DNA of 64,000 nucleotides from Rhodococcus sp. (in: high G+C Gram-positive bacteria) (lineage in GTDB: Bacteria; Actinomycetota; Actinomycetes; Mycobacteriales; Mycobacteriaceae). Every line of letters starts with the position of its first letter. Position 1 is the first letter of the stretch. This document shows positions 48,414-56,226 of the stretch, piece after piece. The notes under the pieces were generated by a model that did no database searches, was not told where the DNA came from, and saw only the letters and a list, made by a program, of their open reading frames with translations. The stretch covers positions 266,453 through 330,452 of the forward strand of contig NZ_JAHFVG010000001.1 in the NCBI RefSeq assembly GCF_023264675.1. The letters are read 5' to 3'. A program made the position numbers and the translations under genes.

Positions 48414-49086
48414 TGAGGAAGTCCACCGACCCCGAACCCTGGACGGTGACGAATCCCAGTGAGGGCGGCTCGATTCCGTAGTCGGCCCATGTGGTCGGGA
48501 TGCTGCCCGATGCGATCAGGCTGTCACCGGACTGCAGAACTTCCATCTCCACGGAGACCGGCTTCGACTGATCCTTCAATGTCAGCGTTCCTTCGGCAGT
48601 GACCGTCGTCGTCGTTCCGTCCTTCGGAAGCGAGGACAGGTCGACGGGCGAGTCGAAGGTGAACGTCGCCGTCGGGTAGGTCGCGGTATCGAAGATGTTG
48701 CCGCGGAACTGGCTGTCGCGGCGGTCGCTGTCGGTGGTGATCGTCCCCGTCTGCACGCTCACCTGACCTGCGGTGAGCGAGTCGTCGGCGATCGTCACCT
48801 CACCGCTGACGTCGGCGGTGGATCCGACGACGGTGACGTCGGCGCCATTGAGAACTTCGGCCACCGTGTACCCGGCGGCGGTGGTGTTCGACGCATCGCC
48901 CGGGACGATCGTCCAGGTCCCGTCGATATCGTCGGTGGACGCGGCTTGCGCGCCCGACGTCGAGACGGTCGCTGCCGGAGCGTCGCTCTCGGCGAAGAAC
49001 TTGCCGTAAGCCCATGGCCCGACGGTGAGTCCGAGAGCCACCAGCACGACGACCACTGCGCCGACTATCCACCATTTCTTCGTCAT
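48397..49086 (-). CDS. YceI-family lipid-binding protein, membrane anchored
   Basis: A 229-residue protein. MTKKWWIVGAVVVVLVALGL is an N-terminal anchor or signal; a disordered linker (SDAPAATVSTSGAQAAS) leads to a YceI beta-barrel with IDGTWTIVPGDASNT, DRRDSQFRGNIFDTATYP and GFVTVQGSGSVDFLINL. YceI proteins bind long isoprenoid or fatty chains. It is convergent with the sterol-desaturase gene, and divergent from the repeat protein at 49233. Confidence 0.85.
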   Translation of the reverse strand: MTKKWWIVGAVVVVLVALGLTVGPWAYGKFFAESDAPAATVSTSGAQAASTDDIDGTWTIVPGDASNTTAAGYTVAEVLNGADVTVVGSTADVSGEVTIADDSLTAGQVSVQTGTITTDSDRRDSQFRGNIFDTATYPTATFTFDSPVDLSSLPKDGTTTTVTAEGTLTLKDQSKPVSVEMEVLQSGDSLIASGSIPTTWADYGIEPPSLGFVTVQGSGSVDFLINLNS

Positions 49087-49232
49087 GCCGGACAATGCTA
49101 GTTGCACCTTCAACCCCGTGGGTGTTCTCGGAGCTGTCAACTTGCTGAGAGATTTGTCCGTATCGAAATGTTCGGACGAATTCGATCCTGAACTGGAATG
49201 ATCGTCTGACCTACCCGAGGCGGTGACCATCG

Positions 49233-49895
49233 ATGCCCGACGACCCGAATCTGGTAGACCTCGCTGTCGGAATCGCGGCCACCACTGCCGGCGCCGCACG
49301 CGGAGTCGTTCGATCGTTCGTCAGGTTGCCCGGTCTCGCGTCGCCGGCCGCGGCACTCGCCGGACGTGGCCGGCGCACGATCGCCACCGCACACACCGTC
49401 GCCGACGCCCTCCTGCGTGCAACCATCGTCAAGATCGTCGCCGCCGCGTTGGATGAAATCGATCTGACCAGGCTCATCCGCGAGAACGTCGACATCGACG
49501 CCATCGTCGAAGGTGTCGACCTCGACAAAGCCGTCGCCCGGGTCGATCTCGACAGTGCTGTCGCCCGAGTCGATCTCGACAAAGCAGTGGCCCGCGTGGA
49601 CATCGACGCCGTGATCGGCCGGGTCGACCTCGACGCCGTCGTCGATACCGTGAACCTCGATCGGCAGGTCTCGCGAGTGGACCTGGACACCGCCATCGCC
49701 CGGGTCGACCTGATCGCGCTCGCCAATTTCGTCATCGACGGCGTCGATCTTCCCGACATCATTCGAGATTCGACCGGCTCGTTGTCCGCCGAAGCGGTCC
49801 GTGGAGTCAGAAGCCAGGGCATGAACGCCGACGACGCCGTCTCGCATTTCGTCGGTCGCCTGTTCGGCCGGGAACCAGGTCAGGCGCCGACGTGA
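49233..49895 (+). CDS. Nonapeptide-repeat protein of unknown function
   Basis: A 220-residue protein. From residue 86 to about 160 it has eight tandem nine-residue units of the form V-D-L/I-D-x-A/V-V/I-x-R, for example VDLDKAVAR and VDIDAVIGR. The N-terminal 80 residues contain amphipathic helices (AVGIAATTAGAARGVVRSFV), and the tail is acidic-basic with a SHFVGRLFGREPG element. No family I recognise. Its stop overlaps the start of an RDD membrane protein (GTGA), so the two act together, perhaps at the membrane surface. Confidence 0.75.
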   Translation: MPDDPNLVDLAVGIAATTAGAARGVVRSFVRLPGLASPAAALAGRGRRTIATAHTVADALLRATIVKIVAAALDEIDLTRLIRENVDIDAIVEGVDLDKAVARVDLDSAVARVDLDKAVARVDIDAVIGRVDLDAVVDTVNLDRQVSRVDLDTAIARVDLIALANFVIDGVDLPDIIRDSTGSLSAEAVRGVRSQGMNADDAVSHFVGRLFGREPGQAPT

Positions 49896-50380
49896 ACACC
49901 GCGCACCCTCGTGCAGAGGACATGAATCCGGCGGGAATCGTCACCCGGGGCGCCGCGGCCGTCGTCGACCTGACTGTCGTCGCGATCCTCATGGGTTCGC
50001 TTTATGTCGGATCGGTGTTCGTTCGACTTCTGTTCGATCCGCAGTCGTTCACCTTCTCTTCCCCCGCTGCGCCGACGTCCATCTCGGCGCTCATCGTCAT
50101 CTCGATCGGCTACCTGACGCTGTGCTGGGCCACGACGGGGCGGACCGTCGGCGCTGCGATGATGGGTATCCGTTTGGTGACGCCCCGACGAGGATTCGCG
50201 AGGTGGCCGCTGGCTGCACTGAGGGCGGTGCTGTGTGTGTTGTTCGGTTTCGGTCTGCTGTGGGTTGCTGTCGACCGGCGGCGGCGCTCGCTCCAGGACA
50301 TCGTGTTGCGCACGTCGGTGGTCTACGACTGGAGTCGCACGCCTCCGGTGATCGACCCGCACTCCGTTCCTGGACAATAG
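49892..50380 (+). CDS. RDD-family membrane protein
   Basis: A 162-residue protein with the RDD signature in GIVTRGAAAVVDLTVVAILMG (Arg and Asp at the start of span 1), a second span ISALIVISIGYLTLCW, TVGAAMMGIRLV and a last span AVLCVLFGFGLLWVAVD, followed by RRRRSLQDIVLRTSVV. RDD proteins are small transporters or Na+/H+ antiporter-like or assembly factors. GTG 49892 overlaps the repeat gene. The PHP gene follows four bases later. Confidence 0.85.
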   Translation: MNTAHPRAEDMNPAGIVTRGAAAVVDLTVVAILMGSLYVGSVFVRLLFDPQSFTFSSPAAPTSISALIVISIGYLTLCWATTGRTVGAAMMGIRLVTPRRGFARWPLAALRAVLCVLFGFGLLWVAVDRRRRSLQDIVLRTSVVYDWSRTPPVIDPHSVPGQ

Positions 50381-50384
50381 AGAC

Positions 50385-51395
50385 ATGGACCCGATCGAAG
50401 CCCTTCGCGAGATCGCCTACTGGCTCGAACGCTCGCGCGCGGACACCCACCGCGTCAAGGCATACCGGCGAGCCGCCGACGTCGTCGAATCCCTGAGCGC
50501 ACCAGCCCGTTCCGACCGGCAACGTTCCGACTCGTGGTCTGCGCTGCCGGGGATCGGCGCCAAAACTTCGCTGATCATTCGCCAGGCCCTCGCCGGTGAT
50601 GTGCCCGAATATCTGGCGGAGAAGCGAGCCGAGGCAGCACCCATCGGCGAGAACGAGCTCAGGTCCGCGTTGAAAGGTGATCTACACACTCACTCCAATT
50701 GGTCCGACGGCGGCAGCCCCATCGACGAGATGATGAGAACGGCCAAGCGCCTGGGCCACGAGTACTGCGCCCTCACCGATCACTCCCCCCGGCTCACCGT
50801 CGCCAACGGCCTCACAGCCGAGCGTCTACGCCGCCAACTGGACGTGATCGCCGAACTGAACGAAGAGCTCGCGCCGTTCCGCATCCTCACCGGCATCGAG
50901 GTCGACATTCTCGACGACGGCAGCCTCGATCAGGACGAAGATCTCCTGGCCGAGTTGGATATTGTTGTCGCAAGCGTACATTCGCACCTTCGGGCCGACT
51001 CGGACGTCATGACTCGGCGAATGGTGAACGCCGTCGCCAACCCTCATGTCGACGTGCTCGGACACTGCACCGGCAGGCTCGTCGAGGGTGGACGGGGAAC
51101 CCGGCCGGAATCGAAATTCGACGCCGAGGTGGTATTCGAGGGGTGCAAGCAATTCGGCACTGCCGTCGAGATCAATGCACGGCCCGAGCGTCAGGACCCG
51201 CCGGAACGGCTCATCGACATCGCTCTCGAACGAGGATGCCTGTTCTCGATCGACACCGACGCGCACGCGCCCGGCCAATTGGATTGGCAGGGCTACGGGT
51301 GCGAGCGGGCGCAAGCCCGCGGAGTTCCACCGGAGCGCATCATCAACACCTGGTCGGCCCAGGAACTTCTCGCCTGGACCGGCGGCGATCGGTGA
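50385..51395 (+). CDS. PHP-domain phosphoesterase with helix-hairpin-helix N-terminus
   Basis: A 336-residue protein. Residues 1-90 resemble the HhH domain of polymerase beta/PolX (RVKAYRRAADVVESLS, LPGIGAKTSLIIRQAL). The PHP domain has metal motif GDLHTHSNWSDGG, HEYCALTDHSPRL, EVDIL, VVASVHSHL and DTDAHAPGQL. It looks like a PolX protein that lost the polymerase domain, keeping phosphodiesterase or phosphatase chemistry. Its TGA overlaps the GTG of the downstream lipoprotein esterase. Confidence 0.85.
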   Translation: MDPIEALREIAYWLERSRADTHRVKAYRRAADVVESLSAPARSDRQRSDSWSALPGIGAKTSLIIRQALAGDVPEYLAEKRAEAAPIGENELRSALKGDLHTHSNWSDGGSPIDEMMRTAKRLGHEYCALTDHSPRLTVANGLTAERLRRQLDVIAELNEELAPFRILTGIEVDILDDGSLDQDEDLLAELDIVVASVHSHLRADSDVMTRRMVNAVANPHVDVLGHCTGRLVEGGRGTRPESKFDAEVVFEGCKQFGTAVEINARPERQDPPERLIDIALERGCLFSIDTDAHAPGQLDWQGYGCERAQARGVPPERIINTWSAQELLAWTGGDR

Positions 51396-52300
51396 AGTTC
51401 CTCCGATTCCTTGCTCTGCTCACCACTTTCGCATTTCTTCTCGGTTGCAGTACGGCGTCGGAACGCTCGGCGCCGCCGCCCCTCCCGGTTCCGTCGCCCG
51501 CGCTGGTACCCGCACTGGCCGATCCGCCGATTCGTGTGACGTACGGCCCCGACAAAGACAATTACGGAGACCTCTACCTCCCGAACAACGGGGCCGATTC
51601 CATTCCGGTCGTCGTGATGGTGCACGGCGGCGGATGGCAACAGAAGTACGACATGAGTTACTTCGGACCGATTTCCGAAGCCGTCGCCGATCGCGGAATC
51701 GCGGTGTGGAACATCGAATACCGCCGCGGCACCGGGAATTACCGCGACACTCTCGCCGACGTCGACGACGCAACCGAGGCCTTGGCGACGATGGTGCAAC
51801 ACGCGTCGGGCGGACGACTCGACCTCGATCGCGTGCACGTCGCCGGGCATTCGGCAGGTGGGCAACTGGCCGCCTGGTTGGCCGGCCGACACACACTCCC
51901 GTCGTCCGCTCCGGGTGCACAACCCTCCGTCCTGCCTCGCAGCGCGACGATCATGGCGGGGGTATTCGACATGGCTCGCGCGGCCCTGATCGGCGGCGAC
52001 ACACTCGTCCCCGCATTCCTCGGCGGGATGCCGGACCAGGTTCCCGATCGTTATCGCATCGCCTCGCCGATCGCGAGCCTTCCCATCGGGACGACGGTGA
52101 CCGCGATTCACGGTGACGCGGACAAGACGGTGTCGGTCAACCAGAGCAAGGCCTACGTCGACGCTGCACGCGCAGCCGGAGATCCGGCAGATCTCGTCGT
52201 GCTGCCCGGTGCCGGGCACAGCGACTTCGTCGACCGCGGATCGGTTGCCTGGACGACCACGGTCGATACCATCGCAGCCCATGCCGCCGACCTCGGTTGA
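51392..52300 (+). CDS. Lipoprotein alpha/beta hydrolase (esterase)
   Basis: About 302 residues. VKFLRFLALLTTFAFLLGCS is a lipoprotein signal with the lipobox LLGC. The hydrolase core has VMVHGGGWQQ (oxyanion HGGG), the nucleophile HVAGHSAGGQLAAWL, acid HGDADKTV and His in LPGAGHSDF. It would act on esters outside the membrane. GTG 51392 overlaps the PHP stop by four bases. Confidence 0.85.
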   Translation: MKFLRFLALLTTFAFLLGCSTASERSAPPPLPVPSPALVPALADPPIRVTYGPDKDNYGDLYLPNNGADSIPVVVMVHGGGWQQKYDMSYFGPISEAVADRGIAVWNIEYRRGTGNYRDTLADVDDATEALATMVQHASGGRLDLDRVHVAGHSAGGQLAAWLAGRHTLPSSAPGAQPSVLPRSATIMAGVFDMARAALIGGDTLVPAFLGGMPDQVPDRYRIASPIASLPIGTTVTAIHGDADKTVSVNQSKAYVDAARAAGDPADLVVLPGAGHSDFVDRGSVAWTTTVDTIAAHAADLG

Positions 52301-52319
52301 GCTCTGGTACACATTCCCC

Positions 52320-52820
52320 ATGAAGCGGATGGGTGTTGCAGGCGTTCTTCTCGCTCTCGTACTGGCCGGGTGCGGCGGCGAATCGACCGACGGTGCAGCA
52401 CCGGCCTCCGTAGCCGCCCCGGAGACTTCCGCCCAGCAGACCTCGTCCCAGCAATCCTCGACCCGGCAGACCTCGTCGGTGGTGACGGCAGCGCAGCCGC
52501 CTGCTGTGACGCCGCCGCTGGATCGATCGGAGGCTGCCGAGACCCCGGCCGGGGTTGTGCCCGAGGCCTCGACCGACCCCAACTCTGGTCTGCAGACGGG
52601 AGCGGACATGCCCCACGGCGAGGAGCTGTACGCCGAGACATGCCAACAGTTCATCGCCGTCATCGACGGTCTGGCCGCAACCGGCGCGTCCACTCGGGAG
52701 CAATCCGCTACCGGCTTGGCGAATCAGTTGCAGTCCAATCCAAGCTGGTCGACGCTTCCGCCCGAGGACCAGCAGGAGATTCTGCGCGGGCTGTCGGCGG
52801 CGGGCACAGGCAACTGCTGA
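52320..52820 (+). CDS. Small lipoprotein with Thr/Ser-rich linker
   Basis: 166 residues. MKRMGVAGVLLALVLAGCGG is a lipoprotein signal with lipobox LAGC. A Ser/Thr/Gln/Pro-rich linker (residues 25-95, including QQTSSQQSSTRQTSS) leads to a conserved-looking C-terminal segment EELYAETCQQFIAVIDGL with a cysteine pair to the final GTGNC. Such linkers are usual in actinobacterial surface lipoproteins. Function unknown. It is 19 bases after the esterase. Confidence 0.75.
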   Translation: MKRMGVAGVLLALVLAGCGGESTDGAAPASVAAPETSAQQTSSQQSSTRQTSSVVTAAQPPAVTPPLDRSEAAETPAGVVPEASTDPNSGLQTGADMPHGEELYAETCQQFIAVIDGLAATGASTREQSATGLANQLQSNPSWSTLPPEDQQEILRGLSAAGTGNC

Positions 52821-52830
52821 ACATCGATCG

Positions 52831-53319
52831 TCAGGTGTACAGCCGATCGACGAACAGCTCGATGTTGCCGCGTACCCGCTCCGCGCGCTCCTCGGGTGTG
52901 AGGTTCTCGCGGTAGCGGTTGCCGAGCGCAGGCGTCTTCTTACCCCTCGCATACAGGGAGCACTGCAGGTCGGTGCAGATGTAGGTGCCGACGGTGTTGC
53001 CGCGACGCCCCGATTCGCCCACCTTCTTCGCCGTCATCAATGCGACGTCACCGCGTGAATGAGTCGTGGTGCAGACGGTGCACATCTGAGCTCGATCCGA
53101 TCCCCCGGTTTCGAAGCGCAGCGCCACCCCGACCGGGCCGTCCTCACGCGGTACGACGATATAACTCCGCCCGGCGTAGGACGGATCGGACCAGCCGAGG
53201 AAATCCAGCTGCTCCCAGTCGATATCGCTCAGGTTCGATGGGACGTTGAGGCGCTTGGTATCGCCCTTGGAGCAGTTGACGAACGATGCTCTGATGTCCC
53301 GTTCCGTAACAGGATCCAT
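52831..53319 (-). CDS. FBP-domain (EF-G-binding-like zinc) protein
   Basis: 162 residues of the FBP family (treble-clef zinc module of EF-G-binding proteins). Seen: RASFVNCSKGDTKRLNVPSN, DFLGWSDPSYAGRSYIVV, zinc Cys CTVCTTTHSRGD, and CTDLQCSLYARGKKTPAL. The family includes fusidic-acid-resistance FusB relatives, but this form is short and a resistance role cannot be assumed. It may act on the ribosome. It is 38 bases from the next gene upstream. Confidence 0.8.
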   Translation of the reverse strand: MDPVTERDIRASFVNCSKGDTKRLNVPSNLSDIDWEQLDFLGWSDPSYAGRSYIVVPREDGPVGVALRFETGGSDRAQMCTVCTTTHSRGDVALMTAKKVGESGRRGNTVGTYICTDLQCSLYARGKKTPALGNRYRENLTPEERAERVRGNIELFVDRLYT

Positions 53320-53357
53320 GATTGTTCTCCTTGTGAAGTCTTGCGAAAACTGTGATG

Positions 53358-53927
53358 TCAGGCGGCCGGCCAGGTCTCGAGTGCGTGGTGCAGCACGTCG
53401 AGCACTCGCAGCCAGGACAGCTCCGACTCCCGAGGCGTGTGACTGAAGCCGCCCGACGCCTCGAGTGCGATGTAGCCGTGAAATGTGCTGCCCAACAATC
53501 GGACAGCATCGGTTTCGTCGGGTTCAGGAAGCGAATATGCACGCAGCACTGCACGCGACATCAACGAGTGACGCCGCGCATCGCTCTCTGCTACCGCATC
53601 CGAATCGAGTTCGAATTGTGTTGCCGCGTAACGCCCGGGATGTTCTCTGGCGTAGTCGCGGTAGGCACCGGCGAACGCAACGAGAGCATCCTTGCCTGCC
53701 CGCCCCGCCAAGGCGTCGAACGCCCGGTCGGCAAGTTCGGACAGTGCCGCCACGGCCACCCGTTGACGAAGGTCCCTCAGGTTCTTGATGTGCGAGTACA
53801 AACTCGCGTCCTTGACCCCGAACGATCGCGCCAGAGCGAGAACGGTGACGTTCTCGAAGCCGATCTCGTCGGCCATGTCTCCGGCCGCCTCGGTGAGGCG
53901 GGCAAGTGTCACCCCAGCGCGTGCCAT
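53358..53927 (-). CDS. TetR-family regulator with WHG-type C-terminus
   Basis: About 189 residues. Helix-turn-helix (residues 10-55): GFENVTVLALARSFGVKDASLYSHIKNLRDL, a TetR signature. The C-terminal part (FHGYIALEASGGFS) resembles the WHG domain. It is upstream of, and may be co-transcribed with, the FBP-domain gene. A palindromic cluster at 53949 sits upstream. The second codon ATG 53927 is preferred to GTG 53930. Confidence 0.82.
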   Translation of the reverse strand: MARAGVTLARLTEAAGDMADEIGFENVTVLALARSFGVKDASLYSHIKNLRDLRQRVAVAALSELADRAFDALAGRAGKDALVAFAGAYRDYAREHPGRYAATQFELDSDAVAESDARRHSLMSRAVLRAYSLPEPDETDAVRLLGSTFHGYIALEASGGFSHTPRESELSWLRVLDVLHHALETWPAA

Positions 53928-53948
53928 CACAATCCTTCACTAGCTACT

Positions 53949-53974
53949 GTGGCTTTTTTCCTAGCCACCCTAGG
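53949..53974. promoter_or_regulatory. Overlapping palindromes upstream of tetR
   Basis: Two dyads in 26 bases: GTGGCT-N8-AGCCAC (53949-53968) and CCTAG-CCACC-CTAGG (53960-53974). They lie 22 bases upstream of the regulator start and could be its autoregulatory site. Confidence 0.45.
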
Positions 53975-54047
53975 AAGGGTAGATCAGGTCGGCTGCGCAA
54001 TCAAACGAATTACCGACTACCCCGGTCCAGACGCGCGTACAACCGGC

Positions 54048-54764
54048 CTACTTCCAGTACGCCTGCGACTTGATGGCTTCTTTGGCAAAGCCGTGAGTGG
54101 TCTTCAGCGTCTTGACGATCGACCGAGTCGTCCTGCCGTCGCAGGCGACCCAACCGAAGGCGCCAGGAGCAGGGGTCAACGCTTCGGCCTGCTCTCGCAT
54201 CAGACGGCCGTCGTCGACGCGTTGCAGCCATGTCACGTCGGCAGCCGAACCTGCGTGCACCGGCAAGGTCTTGTCCGACTCGTACTGCCACTCCAGCCAC
54301 ACCTTCGCCGGGGTGTCGCCGATCGCATCGAGGATGGAGTTGATCGCGGGCAGTGACGCCGTGTCGCCGAAGACGAAAAATTCCGAGGGCGTCGGCGTGG
54401 GGATCTCGAAGCTCGACGCATTGCCGCCGCGCATCAGCGTTGCCTCGAGAGCGTCGCCTGGCTCGGCTGTTTCGGCCCACTTCGACGCCGGCCCGTAGTG
54501 GACGGCGAACTCGATGACGAAGGTGTCCGTGGCGGGATCCTGGCGCGTCAGCGTGTATCCGCGCTGACGTTCCTTGCCGGTGCCGTCGTCGAACCACAGC
54601 CGCACCCACTGTGTGGGGTGAACCCGGTGATCCTTCAGCAGTCCGCCGCCGCTGAATCCGACGCGGACGTACTTGTCGCTGACGTGTTCTCTGGACGTGA
54701 CGGTCAACGTGTAGTCGTCCGTCTTGTACGCCCTCATGATGATGCCTTCGACGCCTCTGCTCAT
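54048..54764 (-). CDS. Siderophore-interacting protein (FAD ferric-siderophore reductase family)
   Basis: About 238 residues from ATG 54764. N-terminal FAD-binding barrel with RGYTLTRQDPATDTFVIEFAVH (RxYT motif) and GPASKWAETAEPGD; C-terminal SIP domain with GDTASLPAINSILDAI, LEWQYES and the tail GFAKEAIKSQAYWK (KxxAYW). The protein releases iron from ferric siderophores in the cytosol. An IdeR/DmdR-like iron box covers its start. Confidence 0.9.
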   Translation of the reverse strand: MSRGVEGIIMRAYKTDDYTLTVTSREHVSDKYVRVGFSGGGLLKDHRVHPTQWVRLWFDDGTGKERQRGYTLTRQDPATDTFVIEFAVHYGPASKWAETAEPGDALEATLMRGGNASSFEIPTPTPSEFFVFGDTASLPAINSILDAIGDTPAKVWLEWQYESDKTLPVHAGSAADVTWLQRVDDGRLMREQAEALTPAPGAFGWVACDGRTTRSIVKTLKTTHGFAKEAIKSQAYWK

Positions 54765-54782
54765 GAGGGCAGGGTAACCTAA
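54764..54782. promoter_or_regulatory. Partial IdeR/DmdR iron box before the SIP gene
   Basis: On the minus strand the sequence is TTAGGTTACCCTGCCCTCA. The first eight bases equal the iron-box consensus TTAGGTTAGGCTAACCTAA; the second half matches only in part. It overlaps the start codon, and the gap to the upstream GNAT gene is only 19 bases. Confidence 0.5.
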
Positions 54783-54783
54783 A

Positions 54784-55257
54784 TTACTTCTGATCGGCGA
54801 CGTAGATTCGCTCGATCGGCACGGTTCCGTCCTCCATGACCCATCCGGCTTCTCGTGTGCTCGACAAGGTCCATCCGGTGCGTTCGTACAGGGCAATCGC
54901 GAACGTGGACTGCTCGATGACGTCGAGCATCAGGGGCCGACTCCCGGCGTGCGCTCGCACGTGGTCCAGCAGTCCCTCGCCGACCCGCATGCCCCGAGCG
55001 GACGGTCGCGTGAACAACCGCGATACCCAGAATCCGTCCTCGCGGTCCATCAGCACGATGTGACCGGCGATGGCACCGTCCACTTCTGCCACCCAGGCCG
55101 CTCGGTCCGGTTCGAGCCAGACGATCGGGTCGGCCGGCCAGCGGTCCGGATAGCGGTCGCGGTCGTGGACTTCGCGTAGGGCCCGTACGCACTCGGGCAA
55201 GTCCGCCTCGGTGCGACGCCGAATTTCACGGCTCGACGCTACCTGCGATTCGGACAC
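54784..55257 (-). CDS. GNAT-family N-acetyltransferase
   Basis: About 157 residues. Acetyl-CoA domain with AGHIVLMDREDGFWVSRLFTRPSARGMRVGEGLLDHV (RxxGxG/A loop seen as RGMRVG) and the C-terminal LYERTGWTL. Acceptor unknown. GTG 55257 is the only reasonable start and lies four bases after a terminator hairpin, with no ribosome site. The downstream SIP gene is 19 bases away. Expression is therefore puzzling: either a leaderless message from a promoter in the tRNA region, or readthrough. Confidence 0.8.
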   Translation of the reverse strand: MSESQVASSREIRRRTEADLPECVRALREVHDRDRYPDRWPADPIVWLEPDRAAWVAEVDGAIAGHIVLMDREDGFWVSRLFTRPSARGMRVGEGLLDHVRAHAGSRPLMLDVIEQSTFAIALYERTGWTLSSTREAGWVMEDGTVPIERIYVADQK

Positions 55258-55289
55258 AAAAAATCCCCACCCGCGAACGGGTGGGGATT
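55258..55289 (-). terminator. Intrinsic terminator of tRNA-Ser(CGA)
   Basis: A perfect twelve-base stem AATCCCCACCCG / CGGGTGGGGATT (55262-55273 / 55278-55289) with a CGAA tetraloop (TTCG on the minus strand) and a T-run on the minus strand directly downstream of the tRNA. Confidence 0.95.
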
Positions 55290-55290
55290 T

Positions 55291-55381
55291 TGGCGGTGGC
55301 GGAGGGATTTGAACCCTCGGACGGGGGTTACCCGTCACACGCTTTCGAGGCGTGCTCCTTAGGCCGCTCGGACACGCCACC
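55291..55381 (-). tRNA. tRNA-Ser (anticodon CGA), CCA encoded
   Basis: On the minus strand: acceptor GGTGGCG / CGCCACC, class II long variable arm, anticodon loop CTCGAAA giving CGA (codon UCG), T-arm GAGGGTTCAAATCCCTC, discriminator G and encoded CCA. Terminated at once by a strong hairpin. Confidence 0.95.
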
Positions 55382-55437
55382 GCGGAAAACTGTACCGCAG
55401 TAGCGGCCCGAGACTAAATCGCCTGGTCAGCGGCAGT

Positions 55438-55635
55438 TCAGTTGCCGGTGAGCTTGTCCTTGATGTTGGAGGCTGCGTCCTTGACCTTCTCCGCGCCGTC
55501 CTTGACCGCCGACGAGAGCTGGTCGCCCTTGCCTTCGTTCTCGAGATCCTTGTTGCCGACTGCCGAACCGGTGGCTTCCTTTGCCTTGCCGCCCAGATCC
55601 TCAGCCTTGTTGGAGATCTTGTCGTCGAGTCCCAT
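55438..55635 (-). CDS. CsbD-like general stress protein
   Basis: A 65-residue acidic, Lys-rich, probably disordered protein starting MGLDDKISNKAEDLGGKAKE with repeats of the K-A-x-x-x-G type, the hallmark of the CsbD/UPF0337 family. Role unknown but strongly stress-linked in Bacillus. A GTTT-N15-GGGTAA element about 63 bases upstream is of the sigma-B/F type. Ribosome site AGGAGGA lies eight bases before the ATG. Confidence 0.88.
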   Translation of the reverse strand: MGLDDKISNKAEDLGGKAKEATGSAVGNKDLENEGKGDQLSSAVKDGAEKVKDAASNIKDKLTGN

Positions 55636-55697
55636 GATGTTCCTCCTGAGGATTGCCCTGTACGGAACACGAAATCCGTGCTCCCTGCTCACGGTGC

Positions 55698-55722
55698 TTA
55701 CCCAGGAGTAAGGCCTGCAAAC
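55698..55722 (-). promoter_or_regulatory. Sigma-B/F-type promoter of the csbD-like gene
   Basis: On the minus strand GTTT (55722-55719), a 15-base spacer and GGGTAA (55703-55698). This fits the actinobacterial sigma-B/F pattern GTTT-N14-18-GGGTAT with one mismatch. It lies between tadA and the csbD-like gene. Confidence 0.6.
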
Positions 55723-55731
55723 ATGAGAGTT

Positions 55732-56184
55732 TCATGAGCGTTTCGATGCGAAGAACTCCCGCAGCGTTGCGCTGCACTCGCTCTCGAGAACACCCCCGCG
55801 TACCTGCGGTCGGTGGGAAAGTCGTTGGTCTCGGACGACGTCCCACAGCGAGCCGACCGCACCGGTCTTGGGTTCCCATGCACCGAACACGACCCGCGAG
55901 ACTCGCGCCGCCACCAGCGCCCCCGCGCACATCGTGCACGGCTCGAGCGTCACCGCCAACGTGCATCCTTCGAGCCGCCAACCGTCACCGTGCACCGACG
56001 CCGCTGCGCGCAATGCGAGTACCTCGGCGTGAGCCGTCGGATCGCCCGTCGCTTCACGCGCGTTGGCAGCACGGGCCAGTTCGACACCGTTCGCGTCGAA
56101 CACCACGGCCCCGACCGGGACGTCCAGATTCGACGCACCCTCCGCAGCGACGAGTGCCGCGCGAACATAGTCCTCATCCATCAT
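55732..56184 (-). CDS. tadA: tRNA adenosine(34) deaminase
   Basis: A 150-residue deaminase. Zinc and catalytic motifs HAEVLAL (His-Ala-Glu) and PCTMCAGAL (PCxxC) are intact. It converts adenosine-34 to inosine in tRNA-Arg(ACG). The TadA-associated protein is encoded directly upstream, and tyrA follows divergently, a layout seen in mycobacteria. ATG 56184 lies inside a 17-base tandem repeat. Confidence 0.93.
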   Translation of the reverse strand: MMDEDYVRAALVAAEGASNLDVPVGAVVFDANGVELARAANAREATGDPTAHAEVLALRAAASVHGDGWRLEGCTLAVTLEPCTMCAGALVAARVSRVVFGAWEPKTGAVGSLWDVVRDQRLSHRPQVRGGVLESECSATLREFFASKRS

Positions 56185-56226
56185 CCGAGCAGGTCCATCA
56201 TCTGAGCAGGTCGATCATCTGGGTAG
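56177..56226. repeat. 17-base tandem repeat at the tadA gene junction
   Basis: TCCATCATCCGAGCAGG and TCCATCATCTGAGCAGG are adjacent, followed by a partial third copy. They fill the gap between the upstream gene's stop and the tadA start and change the distance between the genes. Confidence 0.85.
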
